Of a stretch of 64,000 bases of DNA, positions 1-7,626 are shown in pieces. Each line of letters starts with the position of its first letter. The stretch's first letter is position 1. Under the pieces are notes generated by a model. The model saw only the letters and a program-made list of their open reading frames with translations. It was not told the DNA's origin and ran no database searches. The translations under genes were made by a program, and so were the position numbers. The DNA lies in contig NZ_CP015622.1 in the NCBI RefSeq assembly GCF_001643015.1, forward strand, positions 1,377,358-1,441,357, written 5' to 3'. Source of the stretch: Corynebacterium crudilactis (GTDB taxonomy: Bacteria; Actinomycetota; Actinomycetes; Mycobacteriales; Mycobacteriaceae).

Positions 1-200
1 AGCAAGTTACCATTATGCAACGCACGCTCGTAGAGGCCAAGCACCAAAGCAACAGTGCCACCGGAAATTCCGGGCACCAACTCAGCCATTCCAATCAATC
101 CTCCGCGGATGATATTGAAAATCACCGCGAGTGGAGTCTTTTTAGTCTTGGTCGGGTAGACGTGGTGTACGTCTGGGGCGTCCGCGTTGGTGGCGCTCAT
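1..200 (-). CDS. DUF368 membrane protein (polyprenyl-phosphate translocase family), N-terminal part
   Basis: The minus strand reads open from an ATG at 200 to the window edge, giving the first 66 residues. After a polar N-terminus comes the hallmark DUF368 stretch: an RGG-LIGMAE segment, then LVPGISGGTVALVLGLYE. This Pro-Gly-Ile-Ser-Gly-Gly-Thr signature is diagnostic of the family. DUF368 proteins (PopT in other bacteria) are polytopic membrane proteins reported to return undecaprenyl phosphate across the cytoplasmic membrane for cell-wall synthesis; substrate here is inferred. The rest lies outside the window, so length and downstream neighbours cannot be seen. The start is supported by a purine-rich AAGAAAG about 15 bases upstream; an alternative start further upstream is not visible. 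Confidence 0.85.
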   Translation of the reverse strand, partial: MSATNADAPDVHHVYPTKTKKTPLAVIFNIIRGGLIGMAELVPGISGGTVALVLGLYERALHNGNL

Positions 201-639
201 AGGAATCCAATTATCTTTCTTAGGCTCTGGGCAAAACGCCTCTCACTATACGTGTTACTAAAGATAAGTGGGTAGCTGGTGAAGCGTGATTATTGTTTCG
301 TGCGCCAATTTAAATGGACACTTTTAGATGCTGGTGCAAATTTCAGGTGGAGAGCTATGATGCTCGTTATCTGTCATTCTCCGATACTGGCTGTATGGCA
401 GTGTTCTTGGGAAGTTGCATAATGACTGTAGGTAGTCAGATCTTATCTATATGCGGAGAATGAAAGAGCTTGAGCGATTTCTACGAAGATTTTCGTGGTG
501 ATATCAAGTTCTGAAACTTGTTTATTTATTGAGTTCTTATAATTCAGGAGAATGCATTTCAACTTGGAATAAGCTGAAATTCATTTATATGCCCCTTGAT
601 TTAATGCCGTGGGAGTTGATTTGAAATGCATAATCGCGA
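201..639. other. Intergenic stretch without a convincing gene
   Basis: AT-rich sequence with no long open frame and no coding-like reading. It must hold the promoter of the minus-strand DUF368 gene. A short perfect hairpin (CAAGTT, loop CTGA, AACTTG, then T-rich) sits at about 507-530 and could be a weak plus-strand terminator. Confidence 0.4.
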
Positions 640-969
640 GCTTGGAAATGCGACCCTTCGATAATTTATCCCGTTGATCAGAAATCGGTTTCTCTTGACG
701 CAGTTAGGAAGTCGGCAAAGGCTGTTTTCAAAGAATGGGGAGGAAGTTAATAAGGCAGCTCTGTTTATAGGAGAACTCAGGGTGAGAGAGTTCGGAGGAG
801 AATGGTCCTCTTATATTTCAACGGATAGTGATTTGGAAAAGCTTTGGAATTCTTCGTGATTTCTGGCGCTAGTGATCCTGAAGGTTTATCCGCAGTAGGC
901 AACTGGACTCGAATGGCAAATGAAGGAACGATACCTGGCCCGCTTTCTGACCTTGTTTCTTGCCTCTAA
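640..969 (+). pseudogene. Decayed gene with two compensating frameshifts
   Basis: Three protein-like segments follow one another in changing frames. About 640-747 (frame of base 640) ends in AVRKSAKAVFKEWGGS and a stop. About 740-859 (next frame) continues with EEVNKAALFIGELRVREFGG and SSYISTDSDLEKLWNSS before its stop. About 847-969 returns to the first frame with EFFVISGASDPEGLSAVGN and ends SDLVSCL at a TAA (967-969). Each piece has natural amino-acid composition and the order reads as one protein, so an insertion and a deletion are the simplest explanation. The start is lost among stops upstream. The family is not recognised; the GELRVREFGGEW segment resembles small cytosolic proteins of unknown function often seen near toxin-immunity loci, but that is a weak impression. 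Confidence 0.5.
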
Positions 970-1187
970 GGACTGAGACGAATTTGAGTACTTGTCTTAA
1001 CTATGCGTAGTCATAGGTTTTTACAGTCACGTACTAAAGGCTTCTTGTGTTCTTTCAGCGTGTAATGACGGTGCACTGGTATAAACCTTTCAAGTTTCCG
1101 TCTGCACACCCTTTCCCCGAAATTAGCCACGACAATTCCACGACATGTGGGACAGATATAGGGCTTTATTACGCTGCGTTGAAAAAA

Positions 1188-1232
1188 TAAAACCTCCGAC
1201 ACACTGTATAAACAGTGTGTCGGAGGTTTTAA
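1188..1232 (-). terminator. Intrinsic terminator of the tRNA gene (15-bp perfect stem)
   Basis: Perfect inverted repeat: left arm 1193-1207 (CCTCCGACACACTGT), loop 1208-1211, right arm 1212-1226. It lies two bases beyond the tRNA CCA on the minus strand, where the stem is followed by TTTTATTTTTT. The plus strand also carries a T-run, so it may act both ways. Confidence 0.9.
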
Positions 1233-1233
1233 G

Positions 1234-1310
1234 TGGTGCCCCTGGTCGGACTCGAACCGACACTGGACGGGTTTTGAATCCGTTGCCTCTGCCAATTGGG
1301 CTACAAGGGC
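1234..1310 (-). tRNA. tRNA-Leu (anticodon CAA) with a short variable loop
   Basis: Read on the minus strand it folds into a full cloverleaf of 77 nt with encoded CCA. The acceptor stem is GCCCTTG/CAGGGGC and the discriminator is A. The D-arm has a GCC/GGC stem and a GG in the loop. The anticodon stem is ACGGA/CCCGT with an A.C mismatch closing a 7-nt loop TTCAAAA. The T-arm is GTCGG/CCGAC with loop TTCGAGT. The central CAA reads UUG, that is leucine. The variable region is only 5 nt (CCAGT), whereas bacterial leucine tRNAs normally carry a long extra arm. The amino acid identity therefore rests on the anticodon alone. A strong terminator follows directly. Confidence 0.85.
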
Positions 1311-1462
1311 ATTAATCAATAACAAAACAAGCTCAAGTGTTTTCTGAGCGCGTCTTGCTGACTGGAAATAATATTAGACCATTAGTGATTCGGAATGGAA
1401 ATTGGGGCTCTGATTTGGGTGAATGTGTCGTGGGTTTTGGCTCTCGCCTACACTCGGGAGGC

Positions 1463-4132
1463 GTGACTGAGAAGACTGACCAGACCTTAATGCTTATTGA
1501 TGGCCACTCCATGGCCTTCCGTGCGTTCTTTGCTCTTCCTGCAGAGAATTTCTCTACGTCGGGAGGGCAGGCCACTAATGCTGTCTATGGCTTTCTCTCG
1601 ATGTTGTCCACGTTGTTGAAGGAAGAAAAGCCTACGCATATCGCTGTGGCTTTTGATGTGGGACGTAAGACCTTCCGTACGGATATGTTTCCGGCGTATA
1701 AAGCGCAGCGTGATGCCACTCCGCCTGAGTTCAAGGGTCAAGTGGAGATCCTTAAAGAGGTGTTGGCCACGTTGGGTATTACGACTGTGGAGAAGATTGA
1801 CTTCGAGGCGGATGACGTTATCGCAACTCTTGCTGTTGCGGCGAAGCCGTTGGGCTTCAAGACGTTGATCGTGACCGGTGACCGTGATTCCTTCCAGTTG
1901 GTCAATGGCACCACCACGGTGCTGTATCCGATGAAGGGTGTGTCGGTTCTGCACAGGTTTACTCCTGAAGCAGTTGAGGAGAAATATGGTTTGACGCCGC
2001 AGCAGTATCCGCAGTTTGCGGCGCTTCGTGGTGATCCTTCCGATAACTTGCCTAATATTCCTGGTGTCGGTGAAAAGACCGCGACAAAGTGGATTATTCA
2101 ATATGAAACTTTGGATAACCTGCTGGATCATGCTGATGAGATCAAGGGCAAGGTCGGCGAGAACCTCCGTGAACGCATTGAGCAGGTGCGGATGAACCAT
2201 CGTTTGACGGAAATGGTGAAGGATCTGGAACTGCCTGTTGGCCCTGATGATATGGAGATGAAACCAGCTCAGGTGGCAGAAGTGGCTGCCAAGTTCGATG
2301 ATCTGGAATTTGGTACTAATTTGCGTGAACGCGTTCTTGCGGTGGTGAAAACCGAGGGAACAGTAGCCCCAGTGGTGGAGGTTGAAGCGGAACAGGTGGT
2401 CGTCGATACGCAATCTTTGGCGCAATGGCTGCCGGCGCGTGCTGGCCAGGCGCTTTCGCTGGCGCTGACTGGCGTGGCTAAACCTGCAGGTGGCGATACC
2501 TATGCGGTGTCGATTGCCGATACGCAGCGCCACGCGGTGCTGGCTGATCTAGCCGATATTTCCGCCGAAGACGAGCAGGCCTTGGCAACGTGGTTGGCAT
2601 CTGAGGATCCGAAACTGTTGCACGGCGCTAAAGCCGCCTATCACATGCTCGCTGGTCGCGGTTTTGATTTGCGCGGCGTGGTCCATGACACGGCCATCGC
2701 GGCTTATTTGCTGCGTCCAGGGCAGCGCACCTACGAGCTTGCCGACGTCTACCAACGGCATCTTCAGCGACAGCTTTCCACCAATGACAATGGTGGACAA
2801 TTGACTTTGCTCGATGCTGCCGATGATCAATCTTTAGTAGACGATGCCATTGCGATTTTGGAATTGTCTGAAGAACTCACCAAGCAGCTTCAAGATATTA
2901 AGGCTTTTGAGCTTTATTATGACCTGGAAATTCCGCTGTCGGGAATTTTGGCGCGCATGGAATCCATTGGCATCGCTGTTGATGTGGAGACTCTTGAAGA
3001 GCAGCTCAAGACATTTATTAGTCAAGTTGCACAGGAAGAAGAAGCAGCCCGCGAGCTCGCTGAAGATCCAACCCTGAACCTGTCTAGCCCGAAGCAGCTG
3101 CAAGTTGTACTTTTTGATACCTTTGGCATGCCAAAGACCAAGAAGACCAAGACGGGCTATTCCACGGCAGCAGCGGAAATCGAAGCTCTGGCAATCAAGA
3201 ATCCACACCCATTCTTGGATCACTTGTTGGCGCACCGCCAGTACCAAAAGATGAAGACCACCCTGGAAGGTCTCATCCGTGAAGTCGCTCCTGATGGACG
3301 CATTCACACCACGTTTAACCAAACAGTCGCATCTACCGGCCGTTTGTCTTCAACGGACCCTAATTTGCAGAACATTCCAGTACGCACGGAAGCTGGACGC
3401 AAGATTCGTTCTGGATTTATTGTTGGCGAAGGCTATGAAACCCTGCTCACCGCCGACTACTCCCAGATTGAAATGCGCGTGATGGCGCACCTTTCCCAGG
3501 ACCCAGGTTTGATTGAGGCCTACCGCGAAGGCGAAGACCTCCATAACTATGTGGGCTCCAAGGTGTTTAATGTGCCTATTGATGGCGTGACACCTGAGCT
3601 TCGTCGTCAGGTCAAGGCTATGTCTTATGGTCTTGTTTATGGTTTGTCTGCGTTTGGTTTGTCTCAGCAGCTCAGCATTCCTGCTGGTGAAGCGAAGAAA
3701 ATCATGGAGTCTTATTTTGAGCGCTTCGGTGGTGTGCAGCGTTACCTGCGCGAAATTGTGGAAGAGGCCCGCAAGGCTGGCTACACCGAAACGCTCTTTG
3801 GGCGCCGCCGTTACCTGCCAGAGCTCACCTCAGATAATCGCGTTGCCAGGGAGAATGCAGAACGTGCTGCGTTGAACGCTCCGATTCAGGGCACTGCCGC
3901 AGACATTATTAAGGTGGCGATGATTCGTGTTGATCGTTCCCTCAAACAAGCTGCCGTGAAATCTCGCGTCCTACTGCAGGTTCACGATGAATTGGTCGTG
4001 GAAGTAGCAGCCGGCGAGTTAGAACAAGTACGCGAAATTTTGGAGCATGAAATGGATAGTGCCATCAAACTATCTGTTCCTCTAGAAGTTTCCGCAGGCG
4101 ATGGCACTAACTGGGATGCCGCAGCACACTAA
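1463..4132 (+). CDS. polA: DNA polymerase I
   Basis: Replicative repair polymerase that fills gaps and removes RNA primers. The protein is about 889 residues from the GTG chosen here. Domains in order: 5'-3' exonuclease (LMLIDGHSMAFRAFFAL near the start; helix-hairpin-helix region LPNIPGVGEKTATKW around 195), a middle exonuclease-like domain, and the polymerase domain from about 510. Motif A is LLTADYSQIEMRVMAHLS, motif B lies in RRQVKAMSYGLVYGLSAFG, and motif C is QVHDELVVEV. The middle domain lacks the Asp-x-Glu of a proofreading exonuclease, as in mycobacterial PolA. The start is uncertain: the open frame reaches back to 1337, and GGGAGG at 1456-1461 is too close to the GTG at 1463. An ATG at 1490 would cut into the conserved domain edge. 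The gene converges on the methyltransferase, 9 bases between stops. Confidence 0.93.
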   Translation: MTEKTDQTLMLIDGHSMAFRAFFALPAENFSTSGGQATNAVYGFLSMLSTLLKEEKPTHIAVAFDVGRKTFRTDMFPAYKAQRDATPPEFKGQVEILKEVLATLGITTVEKIDFEADDVIATLAVAAKPLGFKTLIVTGDRDSFQLVNGTTTVLYPMKGVSVLHRFTPEAVEEKYGLTPQQYPQFAALRGDPSDNLPNIPGVGEKTATKWIIQYETLDNLLDHADEIKGKVGENLRERIEQVRMNHRLTEMVKDLELPVGPDDMEMKPAQVAEVAAKFDDLEFGTNLRERVLAVVKTEGTVAPVVEVEAEQVVVDTQSLAQWLPARAGQALSLALTGVAKPAGGDTYAVSIADTQRHAVLADLADISAEDEQALATWLASEDPKLLHGAKAAYHMLAGRGFDLRGVVHDTAIAAYLLRPGQRTYELADVYQRHLQRQLSTNDNGGQLTLLDAADDQSLVDDAIAILELSEELTKQLQDIKAFELYYDLEIPLSGILARMESIGIAVDVETLEEQLKTFISQVAQEEEAARELAEDPTLNLSSPKQLQVVLFDTFGMPKTKKTKTGYSTAAAEIEALAIKNPHPFLDHLLAHRQYQKMKTTLEGLIREVAPDGRIHTTFNQTVASTGRLSSTDPNLQNIPVRTEAGRKIRSGFIVGEGYETLLTADYSQIEMRVMAHLSQDPGLIEAYREGEDLHNYVGSKVFNVPIDGVTPELRRQVKAMSYGLVYGLSAFGLSQQLSIPAGEAKKIMESYFERFGGVQRYLREIVEEARKAGYTETLFGRRRYLPELTSDNRVARENAERAALNAPIQGTAADIIKVAMIRVDRSLKQAAVKSRVLLQVHDELVVEVAAGELEQVREILEHEMDSAIKLSVPLEVSAGDGTNWDAAAH

Positions 4133-4141
4133 GGGCGAAAT

Positions 4142-4972
4142 TTAGCCCTCAAGTGTGGCCACGAAAATGGCCGTACCGGGGAAAAGCTTGCCACGAAGTG
4201 GTGACCACTGTCCCCAGTTGTCCTTCAGCTCATCGGGCCATTCTGGTTCGATGAGCTGATCGAACCGGAAGGAGGCGTCGATAAGCTCCTTAATCCGCGC
4301 GCCCATGGTGCGGTGCTGTTCCGCATAGCTCAAGGTACCGGTGTCCTCATCTTCTTCGACATAGCCGCTTTGATCGAAGTAGTTGGTGATTACAGTTAGC
4401 CCTGCGGCGCCTGGATCGTCGAGGAAAATCCAGCGCATCGGGTGCGTGATGGAGAAAATAAGGCGTCCGCCCGGTTTGAGGACACGCGCAATTTCCTTCA
4501 TCAGTGCTCCGGAATCCTCCACGAAAGGGATCGCTCCGAAAACGGAAAAGACAACATCAAAAGAGTTATCAGCGTAGGGGAGTGACATCGCATCGGCTTG
4601 GACCAGGTGTGCTCCATGATCTTGACCTGCATAGCTCAGCATCTGGGCGGAAATATCAAAAGCGGTGACAAAAGCTTCGGGAACCTCATTAGCGAGCCAA
4701 CGCGCACAAGGGGCGGAGCCGCAGCCGATTTCAAGAAGTTTCTTGTTCGCAAGTTCTTCCGCTGTGCCAAGTAGGCGGACGTCTTTTTCGTGGAGCATCT
4801 CCGGGCACCAATAAAATTCGCCATGAGGAGAATCATTTCCGAGATACTCCGGATGGCGGGTGTGATAATCATCAGCGTCTATGTCCCACCAATATCTATT
4901 GGCCTGAGAAAAGTCGCTCAATTGTGGTGCAGAAGATTTCTCATGTGTCCCATTGGTATCGTACGTGCGCAT
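4142..4972 (-). CDS. Class I SAM-dependent methyltransferase
   Basis: Cytosolic protein of 276 residues with the Methyltransf_11 type Rossmann fold. Motif I is LLEIGCGSAPCARWLA near residue 80. An acidic FDIS follows for the ribose hydroxyls, then QADAMSLPYADNSFDVVF (motif IV) and an EIARVLKPGGRLIFSITHP segment (post motif). The N-terminus carries RYWWDIDADDYHTRHPEYLG, a signature of actinobacterial homologues. The methylated substrate cannot be read from sequence. The gene is single, divergent from rpsA and convergent with polA. On its own strand TAGAAT (plus-strand 4980-4985) ends 7 bases before the ATG, the usual -10 to +1 distance, so the mRNA is probably leaderless. Confidence 0.85.
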   Translation of the reverse strand: MRTYDTNGTHEKSSAPQLSDFSQANRYWWDIDADDYHTRHPEYLGNDSPHGEFYWCPEMLHEKDVRLLGTAEELANKKLLEIGCGSAPCARWLANEVPEAFVTAFDISAQMLSYAGQDHGAHLVQADAMSLPYADNSFDVVFSVFGAIPFVEDSGALMKEIARVLKPGGRLIFSITHPMRWIFLDDPGAAGLTVITNYFDQSGYVEEDEDTGTLSYAEQHRTMGARIKELIDASFRFDQLIEPEWPDELKDNWGQWSPLRGKLFPGTAIFVATLEG

Positions 4973-5172
4973 TGTTGCAATTCTATTTGCTCTAGCTGCA
5001 TAAACGGCGTACTGTTTATAGGGCGTGTCGTTGCGTCATGTATCGGTGTGTTCTTGTAGGAAAACATATCGAACGTGAACGTGAGATCAAAACCCCGTCT
5101 ACACAGGGCATTTGAAAGACATTGCCTCCTGTCCATTTTCGAATTTCCTATCCATTTCGGAGCAATTTACAC

Positions 5173-6633
5173 ATGCCCACCAATAATGCACCTCAGGTAG
5201 CCATCAACGACATTGGCTCTGCTGAGGACTTCCTTGCAGCAATTGACGCAACCATCAAGTACTTCAACGATGGCGACATCGTCGAAGGCACCGTGGTTAA
5301 GGTCGATCGTGACGAGGTACTTCTCGACATCGGATACAAGACCGAGGGTGTTATCCCATCCCGCGAGCTTTCCATCAAGCACGATGTCGATCCAGACGAG
5401 GTTGTCGAAGTCGGCGACCAAATTGACGCTCTTGTCCTCACCAAGGAAGACAAAGAAGGCCGTCTAATCCTTTCCAAGAAGCGTGCTCAGTACGAGCGTG
5501 CTTGGGGCGCCATCGAGGAGCTCAAGGAAAAGGACGAGCCTGTCACCGGTACCGTCATCGAGGTCGTCAAGGGTGGCCTCATCATCGACATCGGACTGCG
5601 TGGCTTCCTGCCTGCTTCCCTCGTCGAGATGCGCCGCGTCCGCGACCTGGATCCATACATCGGCCAGGAGCTCGAAGCTAAGATCATCGAGCTGGACAAG
5701 AACCGCAACAACGTTGTTCTGTCCCGTCGCGCATTCCTCGAGCAGACCCAGTCTGAGGTCCGCTCCGAGTTCTTGCACCAGCTTCAGAAGGGCCAGGTCC
5801 GCAAGGGCGTCGTCTCTTCCATCGTCAACTTCGGCGCATTCGTCGATCTCGGCGGTGTCGACGGACTGGTTCACGTTTCCGAGCTTTCTTGGAAGCACAT
5901 TGACCACCCATCCGAGGTTGTCACCGTTGGCGACGAAGTCACCGTTGAGGTTCTCGAGGTCGATCTCGACCGCGAGCGCGTATCCCTCTCCCTGAAGGCA
6001 ACTCAGGAAGATCCATGGCGCGTCTTCGCACGCACCCACGCTGTGGGCCAGATCGTGCCAGGCAAGGTCACCAAGCTCGTTCCATTCGGTGCGTTCGTTC
6101 GCGTCGAAGAGGGAATCGAAGGCCTCGTTCACATCTCCGAGTTGGCTCAGCGCCACGTTGAGGTCCCTGACCAGGTCGTCGCAGTTGGCGAAGAAGTCAT
6201 GGTCAAGGTCATCGATATCGACCTCGAGCGTCGTCGTATCTCCCTCTCCCTCAAGCAGGCTGACGAAGATTACACCGAAGAGTTCGACCCATCCAAGTAC
6301 GGAATGGCTGACTCTTACGACGAGCAGGGTAACTACATCTTCCCTGAGGGCTTCGATGCAGAGACCAACGAATGGCTCGAAGGCTTCGACGAGCAGCGTC
6401 AGGCTTGGGAAGCACGCTACGCAGAGTCCGAGCGTCGCTACCAGTCTCACACCGCTCAGATCGAGCGTCGCCGCCAGCAGGCTGAAGAGGCTGCAGCTGA
6501 GGCTCCAGCAGGCAACTACTCCACTGATTCTGCAGAAGATGCACCTGCAGCAGAAGCAGTTGAAGAGACCGCTGGCTCCCTCGCTTCCGATGAGCAGCTC
6601 GCTGCTCTTCGCGAGAAGCTTGCAGGCAACTAA
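5173..6633 (+). CDS. rpsA: 30S ribosomal protein S1
   Basis: Binds mRNA on the small ribosomal subunit and helps initiation on structured leaders. The protein has 486 residues and four S1 (OB-fold) repeats, beginning near residues 34 (GDIVEGTVVKVDRDEVLLDI), 118 (EPVTGTVIEVVKGGLIIDIG), 205 (GQVRKGVVSSIVNFGAFVDL) and 290 (GQIVPGKVTKLVPFGAFVRV). Repeats 3 and 4 carry the canonical FGAFV. Four repeats rather than the six of E. coli is normal for actinobacteria. After them comes an acidic, Ala/Glu-rich tail of about 120 residues. ATG 5173 is preferred over the upstream in-frame GTG/TTG codons because it starts the conserved N-terminus and has GGAG about 11 bases upstream. A strong terminator follows, so it is monocistronic. 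Confidence 0.95.
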   Translation: MPTNNAPQVAINDIGSAEDFLAAIDATIKYFNDGDIVEGTVVKVDRDEVLLDIGYKTEGVIPSRELSIKHDVDPDEVVEVGDQIDALVLTKEDKEGRLILSKKRAQYERAWGAIEELKEKDEPVTGTVIEVVKGGLIIDIGLRGFLPASLVEMRRVRDLDPYIGQELEAKIIELDKNRNNVVLSRRAFLEQTQSEVRSEFLHQLQKGQVRKGVVSSIVNFGAFVDLGGVDGLVHVSELSWKHIDHPSEVVTVGDEVTVEVLEVDLDRERVSLSLKATQEDPWRVFARTHAVGQIVPGKVTKLVPFGAFVRVEEGIEGLVHISELAQRHVEVPDQVVAVGEEVMVKVIDIDLERRRISLSLKQADEDYTEEFDPSKYGMADSYDEQGNYIFPEGFDAETNEWLEGFDEQRQAWEARYAESERRYQSHTAQIERRRQQAEEAAAEAPAGNYSTDSAEDAPAAEAVEETAGSLASDEQLAALREKLAGN

Positions 6634-6700
6634 TAGTTGCTGCACCTCTAAGAGGTTTTGCTGACGTTGACAGCAACACTTCTTAGAGTTTGCTCCGCAT

Positions 6701-6755
6701 AAACACCCCACACTTTCCCTTTGTTAAAAAGGGCGGAGTGTGGGGTGTTTTGTTA
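6701..6755 (+). terminator. rpsA terminator
   Basis: Perfect 14-bp inverted repeat AAACACCCCACACT (6701-6714) with AGTGTGGGGTGTTT (6737-6750), extended inside by CCCTTT/AAAGGG, and followed by TTGTT. Confidence 0.9.
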
Positions 6756-7339
6756 TGCGTGGGTTTTTTGCGGGTAGCGGCGTGAAGTCCTATTGTTTGA
6801 ATTTGTGGGGATTAACTTTAGGGCCTTGCCGTGGACTGGGGATCGGCAGCGGGGCAGTGCTGTGTGGAAAAAGTATTTTCCGTAGGAGGGATTATTTACT
6901 GCTTAGGCACCTCAAGGGGAGTTTAAAGCCTGATTGCGGGCGGTCTTAGGTGGGCGGAATTGGCTATTTGATTAGAGCTCCGGCGTAAGGACGTTTTGAA
7001 GGGGTTTTTCTTGTCATTCATATGTGAATTAGATCAAAAAAGTGTGTCAATTTATTGCCATATTAATTGTATTTATTACCTTATATATTTTCCGAGCCGC
7101 CAGCGCGGGCAGTGGTGCAGGTCACATTAAATTACTTAAACCTGAAATATCACAGAGGTTAAAGAAGTGTTCCCCGATTTTTTCATCGGGTAGGGTGGGG
7201 CCCGGCTTTAGGGCGGAGCGTGCTCATATTATTGGGGCGGTTTTGGGTTACTGGGAAGTGTGTTGCTGTTGTGCATTTTTCAGAGTTGCAGGTCGGGCGC
7301 ACTCAAACGTATTACCTTTTTGGTTTGTATGTATTCAGC
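6756..7339. other. Long regulatory or non-coding stretch upstream of ptsG
   Basis: No convincing gene. Open frames of 69 and 111 codons exist on the plus strand (to 6949 and 7377), but they lack ribosome sites and have uneven, Cys- and Trp-rich composition with no domain. A GlxR-like site lies inside at 7023-7038. C. glutamicum carries doubtful small gene calls in the same place, so a short peptide or RNA is not excluded. Confidence 0.4.
7023..7038. promoter_or_regulatory. GlxR-like (CRP-type) operator
   Basis: TGTGAATTAGATCAAA fits the GlxR consensus TGTGANNTANNTCACA at all but one defined position. GlxR is the cAMP-responsive global regulator of C. glutamicum and is known to control ptsG. 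The site is about 320 bases upstream of the proposed promoter, so its target is inferred. Confidence 0.5.
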
Positions 7340-7368
7340 TTGTTTTGCATTTGCTTCGGGCATATTAT
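7340..7368 (+). promoter_or_regulatory. Candidate ptsG promoter
   Basis: TTGTTT (7340-7345), a 17-base spacer and TATTAT (7363-7368) match sigma-A type -35/-10 elements. A start near 7375 would give a leader of about 250 nt. Confidence 0.45.
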
Positions 7369-7400
7369 GATGGGTGACTTATCGCTTAATTGAAAATGAG

Positions 7401-7414
7401 TGTGATCCATCACA
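7401..7414. promoter_or_regulatory. Perfect palindrome TGTGATCCATCACA in the ptsG leader
   Basis: The arms TGTGAT/ATCACA look like a CRP-family operator, but the half-sites are two bases closer than in the GlxR consensus. It lies just downstream of the proposed transcription start, where a bound protein would block transcription. Confidence 0.5.
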
Positions 7415-7553
7415 GTGTTCTTGTGGTGGAGCTCGGGCTGCCGAGTAAAAAATTTTACCTGTTATGCAATCGTTTTCACGCATAAAGGGGCATTGCCAGT
7501 TAAGTGATAGGCGCTGAGGAATTGAACCCGATTCTTTTTCGGCCCATTTCGTA

Positions 7554-7607
7554 AGGGCGTGCCTCTGAAGTGGATAAGGCACATGACCCCTTCAGAAGAC
7601 AGGCCCT
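7554..7607 (+). promoter_or_regulatory. Hairpin in the ptsG 5' leader
   Basis: AGGGC (7554-7558) pairs with GCCCT (7603-7607) and TCTGAAG (7564-7570) pairs with CTTCAGA (7590-7596). The stem ends only 8 bases before the ribosome site GAAAGG (7616-7621), so it could affect translation. Confidence 0.45.
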
Positions 7608-7626
7608 ACGTTTAGAAAGGTTTGAC

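Noticed and set aside
1..1310. Prophage or integration site at the tRNA gene
   Set aside because: tRNA genes are frequent attachment sites, but no integrase, no direct repeat of the tRNA 3' end and no phage genes are visible.
1011..1325. Minus-strand open frame of 104 codons with a CPTC motif
   Set aside because: It runs through the tRNA gene and its terminator, so the N-terminal third cannot be coding. The Cys pair alone is not enough to call a gene; I left open that the last 50 codons are a remnant.
5464..6711. Long minus-strand frame of 415 codons opposite rpsA
   Set aside because: Antisense shadow caused by the strong codon bias of rpsA; Leu/Cys/Val-rich composition without any domain.
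6740..7377. Two plus-strand open frames (69 and 111 codons) before ptsG
   Set aside because: No ribosome sites, irregular composition, one begins in the rpsA terminator. Treated as part of the control region.
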